Notes under the pieces: model-generated | The model's database searches: none | Told to the model about the DNA's origin: nothing | What the model saw: the letters and a program-made list of their open reading frames with translations, nothing else | Made by a program: the position numbers and the translations under genes | In this document: piece by piece, positions 51,416-58,782 of the stretch | How positions within the stretch are numbered: the stretch's first letter is position 1 | Layout of the letters: the number at the start of each line of letters is the position of its first letter | Source of the DNA: Cyanobacteriota bacterium erpe_2018_sw_21hr_WHONDRS-SW48-000092_B_bin.40 | GTDB lineage: Bacteria > Cyanobacteriota > Vampirovibrionia > Obscuribacterales > Obscuribacteraceae | Length of the DNA stretch: 58,782 nucleotides | Assembly: GCA_030917395.1 (NCBI GenBank) | Contig: JAUPUU010000356.1 | Location: 1-58,782, forward strand | Direction of reading: 5' to 3'

Positions 51416-52531
51416 TTAATCCTGGTGCTCTAAGCGGGGATTCGCGCTCATTTTGCTATTTAGTACACGTCTGATCTCGGGGAGTGCTGCGTTGGCAGCA
51501 GTTTCGCCGGCGGCGATGGCTTCTAGCATTTCTTCTCGTTTAAATGCACCCAAATCAAATTGTTCTACTTTAGGTTCGATAATCACATCTGCATTCATAA
51601 GTGATTTCTCTTCAACTGAGGCCATCAAGATACTTGTCACTCGGTCAGCGAATTCAAGGGTGGTGTCAAATGAGTTTCTGTTTTCTTTCTCGGTGTAACC
51701 GTGCAGTCTGACCGCTAACACTATCGCTCCTGTTGCTTCGGCTGGAGCGGTTGGCAAGTTGGAGCTGATGCCACCATCCACCATGTATCTGTTGCCCAGT
51801 TTGACTGGCCTGTATAAGAATGGAACAGAACAGCTTGCTTGCACGGCCTTAGCGATATTGCCTTTGGAGTGCACAAATTTACCGCCTGTACTCAAGTCAA
51901 CTGAGACTGCTACAAATGGTGTGGGCAGCTGTTCGATGTTTTTGTACTTGACCGGTATATTTTTTTCGACAAATTTTGCAATTGACTTGCCGCTATACAA
52001 ACCCAGTGAAGGCTTGAGTTGCAGAAAGCGCATGAAGACATAGCTGGGCAGATAAATGATCTCCTGAATGACTGCTGGGCGAGGAAAGAAGGCCTTGCCG
52101 AGTTTGCCGTCTAGAGCAATCGTTTCTATTTCATGGGCGCTGAGCCGAGCAGCCGATAGGCTGCCAATCAGCGCTCCAACACTAGTGCCTGAGATAAAAT
52201 CAACGTGGATTTTCTCGCGCTCTAGAACTTTGAGCACACCGATATGAGCTAGCCCTCTTGCTCCCCCGCCAGCCAATACAAGTGCTAGTCTTGGCGGGCT
52301 TTGAGCGGCCCGAGATTGATCGATAGTGGGTACTGTGACTAAGCTTGGCTTTTCAACAGATACGGCTGCACTTGAGGTTGTGGTGCTATCTGTTTTTGTT
52401 TCTGCTGGGGTCTGGGGAGACGCCGCATCGCCCACCTGCGTTGGTACGTTGCACTGTGCTGGCGCAAAAGAGGCAGTCAACATAATTGAGCATGCTAATA
52501 AAAAGCCAGCGAACTTATTTGTGCTCTTCAA
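51416..52531 (-). CDS. Patatin-like phospholipase (RssA/NTE group), exported
   Basis: A 371-residue serine hydrolase with a signal peptide (GFLLACSIMLTASFAPAQ). The patatin fold is clear: oxyanion loop VLAGGGARGLAHIGVLKVLE, nucleophile elbow SGTSVGALIGSLSA with the Ser, and the catalytic Asp in RYMVDGGISSNLPTAPA. The Ser-Asp dyad is complete, so it should hydrolyse phospholipids or lysolipids in the periplasm. A disordered Thr/Ser-rich linker of about 40 residues precedes the catalytic domain. Single gene, 90 bases after the cytochrome operon's end. Confidence 0.93.
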   Translation of the reverse strand: MKSTNKFAGFLLACSIMLTASFAPAQCNVPTQVGDAASPQTPAETKTDSTTTSSAAVSVEKPSLVTVPTIDQSRAAQSPPRLALVLAGGGARGLAHIGVLKVLEREKIHVDFISGTSVGALIGSLSAARLSAHEIETIALDGKLGKAFFPRPAVIQEIIYLPSYVFMRFLQLKPSLGLYSGKSIAKFVEKNIPVKYKNIEQLPTPFVAVSVDLSTGGKFVHSKGNIAKAVQASCSVPFLYRPVKLGNRYMVDGGISSNLPTAPAEATGAIVLAVRLHGYTEKENRNSFDTTLEFADRVTSILMASVEEKSLMNADVIIEPKVEQFDLGAFKREEMLEAIAAGETAANAALPEIRRVLNSKMSANPRLEHQD

Positions 52532-52619
52532 AATTGCACGCTGAACATTTTCATGTTTCCTCTCAGACAGCCTAACGCTGCCTAAGATGCAAACTGACTA
52601 CATTGGTTCCCGCATTTGT

Positions 52620-53972
52620 TTAGTTTGGTTTAAAAGTTAAATTGACGTTCGCTTTGTTGATGGTCGAGAGATATTTCGCCAGGTCTTTCAGCTCTTCATC
52701 ACGCCCAGTTAGAGGTGGCATGATACCGAGATACTGGTTCTTTTCTGGGTTGGTCTCTTTGAGCATGGTTAAGAAGCCGTATATTGCCTCTTCATCCCGT
52801 TCGCCCAAGAGCTTCTTCATACTGCGATAACCAGTGGCCGTGTGGCAGCTCATGCACTGATAGCGGAACATTACCTCGCCCCGTTGCTCATTATTTTCGC
52901 CTTGGGCTGTGCAAGCTTTAGACCAGACACCAGCGTTGAGGAAGCCCTCTTGGCTTAAGCGCGGTACATCTTCTTTGCGGATGCCGTTGGAATAAACATA
53001 GTTATAGACAACATAAGGTTTGCGCAAAAGCTCACGCATATATTCGGTTGAACCAGTTGCTCCTAAGCCGCATGCAAGGAAGAGGATGGCAATGCGGAAA
53101 GTGAAGCCCTTGGGGTTGAGGTAGGGCCCAAAGTAGGCGAAGAGCACAATGGTGCCTGAGAGAATCAAGCTCAAGTAAAGTGTTCTAGCGAGAATTGAGA
53201 AGTTGCCCACACCAGAAGATTGGATGCCCGTAAAGATGGTCGACATAGTAGCTTGGGGGACGTTGGAAATGTACCAAAAAGCGACTAGTGGGCCAATAAG
53301 GAAGATCGGCAGAAGCCACTTGGCGCAGTACTTGGCCATGTAGGCACGCAGGTCTTGGTCTTGCAGTCTTGATGATGTCACCATGGCGTACATGCCAGCG
53401 ATGGCAAACATGATCAACAAGCGCATAATCAGCGATGGGAAGTAAGTTGGGTTGAGGAAACCATCAAGCCAATAGTGGGTTTTGATCCAGAGCCCTGGAG
53501 TAAGCATGAAGGTGAGAATGCCGTTGATAATCACCAGAGTCATGATTGAAAGGAAGCAATAGAGTCTTGCTAGAAGCAAGTGCTGCTCTTTGCTTATTTT
53601 GTCCCAGGAATAATAGTAGACAAAAACTGTAGCCAGTTCAGCGGCAAAGAATAGATATTCCAGGGCCCAGGCAAGAGTGAAGTTTTGAATGAGAATGGCT
53701 GTGCCGTCTGGGTTTACCAGGGCGATTGCCCACCAGATTGCCACACCAGTAACTGCCCCTGATACCGAAGTCAGTATCATGAAAAAGCGGGAGTGAGTCT
53801 TTAGATAGTCATAAATTCTGTCGTCTTTTCTTTTGTACGCCAGGCCTTCGGTAATGGCTAAGAAGGCGCCGCCACCAACAGCAAAGTGTGAGAGGTAAAC
53901 GTGGATGATGGCGATTATTCCGATAATCCAACCACCGCCTAAATAAGGCACAATCCAGACCGGATAATTCAT
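52620..53972 (-). CDS. bd-oxidase-like membrane subunit fused to cytochrome c
   Basis: A 450-residue protein. About nine membrane helices at residues 10-310 resemble the CydA-like quinol-binding family (early His pair HVYLSH; TSVSGAVTGVAIWWAIALVN). A C-terminal periplasmic cytochrome c domain has the heme motif CMSCH (373-377) and the distal methionine M418 in IMPPLTG. The typical CydA GRQPW region is not seen. It is the last gene of the Rieske/cytochrome b operon, with a 4-base overlap to cytochrome b, so it probably takes electrons from that complex and passes them to a soluble acceptor or oxidase. Confidence 0.85.
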   Translation of the reverse strand: MNYPVWIVPYLGGGWIIGIIAIIHVYLSHFAVGGGAFLAITEGLAYKRKDDRIYDYLKTHSRFFMILTSVSGAVTGVAIWWAIALVNPDGTAILIQNFTLAWALEYLFFAAELATVFVYYYSWDKISKEQHLLLARLYCFLSIMTLVIINGILTFMLTPGLWIKTHYWLDGFLNPTYFPSLIMRLLIMFAIAGMYAMVTSSRLQDQDLRAYMAKYCAKWLLPIFLIGPLVAFWYISNVPQATMSTIFTGIQSSGVGNFSILARTLYLSLILSGTIVLFAYFGPYLNPKGFTFRIAILFLACGLGATGSTEYMRELLRKPYVVYNYVYSNGIRKEDVPRLSQEGFLNAGVWSKACTAQGENNEQRGEVMFRYQCMSCHTATGYRSMKKLLGERDEEAIYGFLTMLKETNPEKNQYLGIMPPLTGRDEELKDLAKYLSTINKANVNLTFKPN

Positions 53973-55069
53973 GACAGGGCTCCCCAGATTGTAAATGCGA
54001 TTATGCCGAGCAACAAGACCAGGCCATAATAAGTAGCGATTTTGGCTTTTTCAGCCGATTCACCCTTGTCAAAGAAGGGCACTATGACCATGCCGGAGCA
54101 GGCCAGAACCATTAATAAGGCACCGAATAGTTCGCCTTCGAATGGTCCAACTTGAGGTGGTACCAGTTTCAAGAATTGGAACGGCGCTAGGAAATACCAT
54201 TCAGGTTTAATGCCGATGGGGGCTGCACCAAATGGGTCAGCTTCTGGTCCAAGACCCCAAGGGTACAGGGTCACCAGGGCGGCCAAGCCGTTCAGAGCCA
54301 GCAACCAAACCAGCAAATCTTTGAGGAAGAAATTCGGGAAGAATTTCTCGTAGGTGCGTTTAGCTGCTTCAAGCTTTTTGAAATAACCGGGCTCAGACAT
54401 GCCATGCATTTGTACGAAGAGCAGGTGTAAGCCCATTAGGCCCAGGCAGAGTAGCGGCAATAGTGCCACGTGTATGACAAAGAAGCGGCTCAGCGTACCT
54501 TGGCCAATGTTGTGACCACCACGCAGTAATGAAGCTGCGGCTTCTCCAAACACAGGCATTTTAGAAGCAATGTCAAGGCCAATTTTGGTGGCAAAGAATG
54601 ACACGTCATCCCAAGGTAAGAGATAGCCCGTGAAGCCAAAGCCGAGACAGATTACTAAAAGTATTAGACCTGAATACCAGGTGAACTCTCTGGGCTTACG
54701 GTAGGCCTTCATGAAGTAGGCGCTAAATAGGTGCCCGACCAGAACCGCTATAAGTAGATTGGCGCCCCAGCTGTGAATTGAGCGGAAGAACCAGCCAAAG
54801 TCAACTTGCGAATTGATGCGCAGAATACTAGCGTGGGCAGCCTCAAGGCCGGGCACGTAGTAGACCATGAGCAGAATACCGCTGGCAAACTGAATTACCA
54901 TCAGCATCAGGGCAATGCCGCCGGCGTAGTACCAGACCGAATTCTTGTGAATTGGTACTTGCTTTTTCTGGGCGAACTTAAAGGCAGCTTCAAGGCCAAG
55001 GCGCTCATCAAGCCAGCCCATCAGGCCTACCTTTTTCGTACCGTTTGCTTTTTCCGTACCACTTGTCAC
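53969..55069 (-). CDS. Cytochrome b (b6-IV fused) of a bc-type complex
   Basis: A 366-residue quinol-oxidising cytochrome b with seven or more helices. Heme ligands pair as H99/H113 (13 between) and H200/H215 (14 between), the latter spacing being that of cytochrome b6. The Qo-site motif PEWY (288-291, KPEWYFLAPFQFLK) is present. The C-terminal part corresponds to subunit IV, here fused to the b6 part. Its start follows the Rieske stop by 18 bases, and its stop overlaps the next gene by four bases. The complex probably oxidises menaquinol, given the modified Rieske cluster. Confidence 0.94.
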   Translation of the reverse strand: MTSGTEKANGTKKVGLMGWLDERLGLEAAFKFAQKKQVPIHKNSVWYYAGGIALMLMVIQFASGILLMVYYVPGLEAAHASILRINSQVDFGWFFRSIHSWGANLLIAVLVGHLFSAYFMKAYRKPREFTWYSGLILLVICLGFGFTGYLLPWDDVSFFATKIGLDIASKMPVFGEAAASLLRGGHNIGQGTLSRFFVIHVALLPLLCLGLMGLHLLFVQMHGMSEPGYFKKLEAAKRTYEKFFPNFFLKDLLVWLLALNGLAALVTLYPWGLGPEADPFGAAPIGIKPEWYFLAPFQFLKLVPPQVGPFEGELFGALLMVLACSGMVIVPFFDKGESAEKAKIATYYGLVLLLGIIAFTIWGALS

Positions 55070-55087
55070 GACAGGTTCCCCGTACTA

Positions 55088-55771
55088 CTAGGCTTTTGAA
55101 ACGATTATCTTGTCTTTTACGACTTCTACTTTTAGTGCCAATAGTGGCTTCGGCGGCGGACCGGCTACGTTCTTGCCGCTAGATGGGTCATAGCAACCGC
55201 CATGGCAAGCGCACCAGATCAGATCTTTTTCTGGCCTGAATTGCACGGTACAGCCAAGGTGGGTGCACACTGCACTAAAAGCGTGTAGTTCACCATCTTT
55301 GGTGTGAGTGATCAAGGCGGGCATACTGCCAAACTTGAAGTTCTTCCCTGAACCAGGAGGCAGATCTTTGATGTCACCGATGTTGACACTCGATACTTTA
55401 CTTTCTGGCTCGTCACCACCATTTGGGGTGAGGTAGCTATAAATTGGATAGGCTGCCATCAGCGCCCAGACGCCACCGACGCAAGGCACCGCTGCTCTGA
55501 GAAACTGGCTACGGCTGCACTTCTCGCCATCACTATCTGAACTGCCGCATCCCCCATTGGAACCACAGCCGCTAGTCACTGGTTCCGCACTGCTAGTGGA
55601 GCTGGCTGTTCCAGAACTAGATTTGTCTTCGTGACAACCGCCATTGCCATCGCAGGCTGAGCTGCCGCCTTTGGCATCGCCACCTGAACCACATGACGAG
55701 CCGCTTCCAGAGCCGCCGCAGCCACCATGTTCATGTTTCTCACTTTTGTCTTCTGGTTTATGGTCTTCCAT
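55088..55771 (-). CDS. Rieske iron-sulfur protein with Cys-rich N-terminal extension
   Basis: A 227-residue Rieske protein. After one membrane helix (about 92-114) the [2Fe-2S] domain carries CTHLGC (169-174) and CACHGGCYD (187-195). The usual Ser after CHG, which raises the redox potential by hydrogen bonding, is replaced by G192; Tyr194 is kept. This fits a lower-potential, menaquinol-type cluster. The first 85 residues are unusual: Gly/Ser-rich with seven Cys (C18, 27, 40, 46, 69, 75, 85) and six His or Lys-rich spots. Third gene product of the operon by position after the bd-like subunit. Confidence 0.93.
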   Translation of the reverse strand: MEDHKPEDKSEKHEHGGCGGSGSGSSCGSGGDAKGGSSACDGNGGCHEDKSSSGTASSTSSAEPVTSGCGSNGGCGSSDSDGEKCSRSQFLRAAVPCVGGVWALMAAYPIYSYLTPNGGDEPESKVSSVNIGDIKDLPPGSGKNFKFGSMPALITHTKDGELHAFSAVCTHLGCTVQFRPEKDLIWCACHGGCYDPSSGKNVAGPPPKPLLALKVEVVKDKIIVSKA

Positions 55772-55783
55772 TACTCAACCTTC

Positions 55784-56968
55784 TTAAACTGCTGATTGGC
55801 TTTGTTCGCCTAGTTGTAGTGGCGGCTTGTTTGCTGGGTTGTGTGCTTTGTAGATTGTTTTACCGAGCCAGACAAGGTAAGCAATCAGTGCCACCGCCGA
55901 CAGTACGAATACAATTAATAGATCCCACTGGGTTGATACTTGTACCGACTCTGGCTGGATGAATGGACTAACCATAAAGTGCCTGAGTTGGTGACGATTC
56001 ACGATCATGGCTAGCACGCAGAGAATGCCTGCAGTCATGCCACTGGTGAATGCTGCGGCTGAGCCCTTGAAGGCAGCGAATATTGTTCCAGCCAGTGATG
56101 CCACCATCAGCACCATTGATACTCCGAATACACCGGTAGCCAAGGTATCTGCGCCCATAAACTTGTGCATAGTGTCGTGGCCAAGGCTATACATGAACCA
56201 AAGTCCGACAGGGATTTGCAACAGGGTGTAGAAGATGTAGATGGCAGAGCCGCGCTTGATTAGCCAGGCGCTGTAGTCGTTATCTTTCTTGTTCCAGTAG
56301 AGACCGTACATACCGACCAGTAAGCCAGCCACAGCTAGTGCGCCAATCATCATGTGCAAATAACGTGGTGGCACTTGTGGATCGGTTGTATTTAGATTGA
56401 GACCGTTAGCACTATGCTGGTAGAGGGCCATCCATTTTTCAGGATGCAGCATCAGTGTCATGTTGTTGCTGAAGATAAAGCCAATTACAGCCATCATTGC
56501 AACCGATACAAGCAGCACTAGTGGGCCGAATTTGGCTTTGGGATACTTGCTGCCGTCTTCGGATGCTGCTGGCGAAGCCTTATAAACGACCCAGTAGAGC
56601 AGGAAGTATGCGACTAGCAATATAAAGATGATAGCGAACCACGGGACAGCAATTAGAACAGACGATGTGTAGAACATCGGTCCGTAAATTAGCTGGACGA
56701 AGAGCAAGGGCACAATGCCCTGGGTGATTGCTACCGAGGTATAGATGGGCAGGCCTTTTACTAAGCCTCTGCCAATTCGGTACTCATATGAGCTTTTATC
56801 TTTCAGGCCTTTTGCTAAAAAAATAGCTGCGAGGAAAGTTCCTCCCAGCATAAAGTTCATAGGTATGGCGTGTAGAAAGAAACCTAGTATGAGAAGCGTT
56901 TGCAGGAGCCACAGTGGGGCAGGAAACGGAAGTGCCTGGTAGTGCGGAATTAGTGAATGAGGATCCAT
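55784..56968 (-). CDS. bd-like membrane subunit starting the cytochrome operon
   Basis: A 394-residue protein with about ten hydrophobic helices and no heme c motif. The helix and histidine pattern (LHAIPMNFMLGGTFLAAIFL; PPRYLHMMIGALAVAGLLVG; SLGHDTMHKFMG; MIVNRHQLRHFMVSPF) resembles the other bd-like subunit of this operon and the CydA-type family, but I cannot assign heme ligands confidently. I take the ATG at 56968 with an AGGT site upstream, because the longer frame adds a poor leader. It is the first gene of the operon, 12 bases before the Rieske gene. Confidence 0.75.
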   Translation of the reverse strand: MDPHSLIPHYQALPFPAPLWLLQTLLILGFFLHAIPMNFMLGGTFLAAIFLAKGLKDKSSYEYRIGRGLVKGLPIYTSVAITQGIVPLLFVQLIYGPMFYTSSVLIAVPWFAIIFILLVAYFLLYWVVYKASPAASEDGSKYPKAKFGPLVLLVSVAMMAVIGFIFSNNMTLMLHPEKWMALYQHSANGLNLNTTDPQVPPRYLHMMIGALAVAGLLVGMYGLYWNKKDNDYSAWLIKRGSAIYIFYTLLQIPVGLWFMYSLGHDTMHKFMGADTLATGVFGVSMVLMVASLAGTIFAAFKGSAAAFTSGMTAGILCVLAMIVNRHQLRHFMVSPFIQPESVQVSTQWDLLIVFVLSAVALIAYLVWLGKTIYKAHNPANKPPLQLGEQSQSAV

Positions 56969-57010
56969 TTGTGTGTTACCTTTCAGCCAGGCGCTATCTC
57001 TTGCGGCCAC

Positions 57011-57358
57011 AACTGGCAGTGCTTTAAGCGTTAAGACTGAAGGTATAATGGCACCTGCCTCATAGGGGCTACATCAACCTAGGGGCGTAAGCGACTGAGG
57101 CAATATATACGATGAGAAATTTGGTTGTCATTCTTGAGGATGATTTAGTTACCGATTCGCCTAGGTTGTTACGAGACCTTCATTACGGAACGTAAATTGG
57201 GCTCACTTTCGTTTTCTTGGTGTCTATATACGAGGCTTGAACAGTTTCACTTTAGTGACGAGCTCCTGCTCGACTGATCGACTAATTTGCTAATCGAGCA
57301 ATCGAGGAACTGTCACGCTAAATGTAAGCTTTGCCAACTTTGCTCTTTAGGTGTTTTG
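57011..57358. promoter_or_regulatory. Divergent promoter region with long leader
   Basis: 348 bases between the cytochrome operon and the PepSY-type gene. A consensus TATAAT (57044-57049) on the plus strand is the best -10, giving a leader of about 300 bases. The leader contains a 27-codon frame (57112-57195) reading MRNLVVILEDDLVTDSPRLL then RDLHYGT, with GAGG upstream. Its status as a leader peptide or remnant of a receiver domain is uncertain. Confidence 0.4.
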
Positions 57359-58573
57359 ATGACAAGTACTGTAACTGAAAGACCCCCTTCGTCGGCTCCT
57401 CGACGGGGCATTCGCAAAATTGTCTTGTCTGCTCATCTTTGTCTTGGTCTATTGCTTGGTCTTTATTTCAGTCTTCTGGGTTTGACCGGCAGCGCCCTTC
57501 TATTTAAGAGCGAATTGCATCGCTTTTTCAAACCATCTATTTATTATGTTGCCGCGCCAGAGAATACTTCGCGTTTAGCTCTCGATAAGCTCGCCCAGGT
57601 CTTTAGCGAGACCCATCCAGGTATTTCCATTTCTTCATTACTTTTGCCCATCGCTACCAATGACGTTTTGATCATTGGCTATAAAGCCGCTTTGCCTGGG
57701 CAGAAGAAACCGCAATCAATGCAGACATTGATTGACCCGTATACTGGCAAGGTTATGGCTGAGCAACTCAGTGGTGGCTGGTTCTTTCGTACCTTGCACA
57801 ACTTGCATGCCAAGCTACTGCTTGACGATCTGGGCGAGGATATTCATCGCTATGGTGTATTGGCCGTATTTGCTTTGCTGCTTTCTGGTGCATGGCTCTG
57901 GTGGTCTTCTATAACTGGTCTTGTGGAGCCGCTGAAGCTGTCGAAAGTATTGAGCCAATTCAAGCAGAAAATTACAGTCAAGTTGAATGGTTCATTTAAT
58001 CGCAAAGTTTTTGATGTTCATAATGTTGTTGGATTTTTCACTGCTGCAGTTTTGTCTGTTTTAGCTTTGACCGCCGCCAGTGATCTCTGGCACGATCAAG
58101 CTGTTGTCATTGTTGGGGCGCTGACCGGTGGGCCAGTGGCCTCGGAAGTGAAGGGGCCAAGCCCGAGTAGTAATGGGGGTAGTAGGGGGCCGAGTATAAA
58201 AGCATCTCCGCCGTCTTATGATGCCATGCTTGTTACTGCAAAAACTGCTCGACCAAGTATGGTGGCAGTTGCGATAACCGATAAATTAGGAGTTCGTATG
58301 GTGCAGCCTGGAGAACCTTATGTGGTGCCTCGCTGTGTTACTGTTGTGGTTAATCAAGTGGATGCTAGTCTGCGCCGAATTGACGACCCTGCAAGTTTGC
58401 CCCTCGGACAGCAAGTAATGGCCTGGTTGTTGCCTGTGCACTTTGGCCAGTGGGGGCCAGGTGTTAGCTATTATTTAGTGAAGTCAATCTGGTTTATTGT
58501 TGGTCTGTGCCCAAGCATTTTGTTTGCCAGTGGTGTCATGATGTTTATGTTGAAGCGCGGTGTTAAGCGCTAA
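57359..58573 (+). CDS. PepSY-associated TM-domain protein
   Basis: A 404-residue membrane protein of the PepSY-TM (PiuB/YfmB-like) family, often linked to iron or siderophore handling and reductase-like functions. Four main helices: VLSAHLCLGLLLGLYFSLLG, YGVLAVFALLLSGAWLWW, VHNVVGFFTAAVLSVLALTA and SIWFIVGLCPSILFASGVMM. Histidines typical of heme-binding members are in LHRFF, TLHNLHAKLL, DIHRYG and VHNVVG. PepSY-like soluble parts lie between. I take the ATG at 57359 after an AGGTG site; the longer frame adds an odd Cys-rich leader. It stands alone. Confidence 0.85.
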   Translation: MTSTVTERPPSSAPRRGIRKIVLSAHLCLGLLLGLYFSLLGLTGSALLFKSELHRFFKPSIYYVAAPENTSRLALDKLAQVFSETHPGISISSLLLPIATNDVLIIGYKAALPGQKKPQSMQTLIDPYTGKVMAEQLSGGWFFRTLHNLHAKLLLDDLGEDIHRYGVLAVFALLLSGAWLWWSSITGLVEPLKLSKVLSQFKQKITVKLNGSFNRKVFDVHNVVGFFTAAVLSVLALTAASDLWHDQAVVIVGALTGGPVASEVKGPSPSSNGGSRGPSIKASPPSYDAMLVTAKTARPSMVAVAITDKLGVRMVQPGEPYVVPRCVTVVVNQVDASLRRIDDPASLPLGQQVMAWLLPVHFGQWGPGVSYYLVKSIWFIVGLCPSILFASGVMMFMLKRGVKR

Positions 58574-58620
58574 TTAGTGATTGCTATAGGGTATTCTCGT
58601 CTTCATATTGCGGCGTCTAG

Positions 58621-58654
58621 AAGTGTCAGATTTTCTTCAAAAAATCTGACACTT
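58621..58654. repeat. Perfect 14-bp inverted repeat with 6-base loop
   Basis: AAGTGTCAGATTTT pairs with AAAATCTGACACTT across CTTCAA, 48 bases after the PepSY gene's stop. No clear T-run follows on the plus strand (TGGGAAACG). It may act as a factor-dependent terminator hairpin, or be the end of a mobile element. Confidence 0.7.
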
Positions 58655-58713
58655 TGGGAAACGCATTGACTCATCTAAAAACACACCATTGACTAACCGT
58701 TGCCTCAATTAAA

Positions 58714-58731
58714 AACTAACTTTCGTTAGTT
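58714..58731. promoter_or_regulatory. Inverted repeat AACTAAC-N4-GTTAGTT
   Basis: A perfect 7-bp inverted repeat with a 4-base centre, 30 bases before the probable start of the last, truncated gene. It has the size and symmetry of a TetR- or MarR-type operator; a hairpin role is also possible, as a T-rich tract follows. Confidence 0.5.
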
Positions 58732-58761
58732 CTTTTCGAGGTTGAATCAATGAGGTTAAAA

Positions 58762-58782
58762 ATGAGCAAAAGTGCACGCAGG
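58762..58782 (+). CDS. Start of a gene cut by the window edge
   Basis: GAGG (58752-58755) lies six bases before the ATG at 58762, and the frame reads MSKSARR to the window end. Seven residues do not allow a family call. The operator-like repeat just upstream would fit an autoregulated transcription factor, and the basic start also fits a transposase. Confidence 0.35.

Noticed and set aside
57112-57195. Functional response regulator gene
   Set aside because: Only 27 codons; no phosphoacceptor region or output domain follows.
1-58782. CRISPR arrays, tRNA and rRNA genes, prophage
   Set aside because: I saw no regularly spaced identical repeats, no tRNA T-arm signatures, no rRNA segments and no phage structural genes.

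Overview
This 58.8-kb window comes from a bacterial chromosome of roughly even base composition. The organism looks like a Gram-negative-type, respiring environmental bacterium. It has an RND efflux system, a TonB-like protein, a lipoprotein with a DUF3124 domain, a Rieske/cytochrome b complex and many secreted low-complexity proteins. Hanks-type kinases with repeat ectodomains, WG-repeat proteins, TTG/GTG starts and a Rieske/cytochrome b operon with bd-like subunits make me suspect a non-photosynthetic cyanobacterial relative (Obscuribacterales/Melainabacteria-like). That assignment is inference; no ribosomal RNA or marker gene is present to prove it.

Layout. 0.4-2.7 kb: a GH13 alpha-glucosidase and a small membrane protein. 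2.7-8.3 kb: a divergent TetR regulator and RND efflux pair (adaptor plus HAE1-type pump), with two perfect palindromes between them. 8.3-11 kb: a zinc-ribbon membrane protein, a TonB-like protein, a YbaK deacylase and a LysM-like protein. 11-16 kb: a gene graveyard holding a frameshifted secreted protein, a CPBP protease remnant, a TlpA/thioredoxin pseudogene with several lesions, a membrane-protein pseudogene with two in-frame stops, an IS66 remnant and a TPR remnant, mixed with two apparently intact unknown genes. 16-27.6 kb: envelope and secreted proteins (duplicated beta-helix-like protein, WG-repeat protein, an IYGDEG-family secreted protein, a LysM/His-rich protein, a Gly/Tyr/Pro-rich protein) plus TerC. 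27.6-35.5 kb: a UMF1-type MFS transporter, Dps, two paralogous Ser/Thr kinases with extracytoplasmic repeat domains flanking a DUF3124 lipoprotein, and a 41-residue small protein. 35.7-40.6 kb: aldo/keto reductase, isochorismatase-family hydrolase and small secreted or membrane proteins. 40.8-49.4 kb: one dense seven-gene plus-strand unit of SDR/DUF2867 protein, VIT-family transporter, xdhA, xdhB, xdhC, a radical SAM protein and an unknown protein. 49.4-52.5 kb: a second IYGDEG-family protein, alkB, a 39-residue-repeat protein and a patatin-like phospholipase. 52.6-57 kb: a minus-strand respiratory operon (bd-like membrane subunit, Rieske protein, cytochrome b, bd-like subunit fused to cytochrome c). 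57-58.8 kb: a PepSY-type membrane protein, two inverted repeats and the start of a truncated gene.

How the parts work together. The clearest functional units are the regulated efflux locus, the xanthine dehydrogenase operon with its maturation factor and unexplained radical SAM partner, and the bc-like quinol-oxidising operon that has its own c-type heme module. The most unusual DNA-level signal is a set of degenerate short tandem arrays, each with a different unit length (14, 18, 22 or 24 bp, and one irregular). They lie directly against stop codons, and in one or two cases run into the coding end. A second is a TTCACCGATATCGGT-type palindrome found three times. All calls come from reading the sequence; no database search or structure prediction was run.
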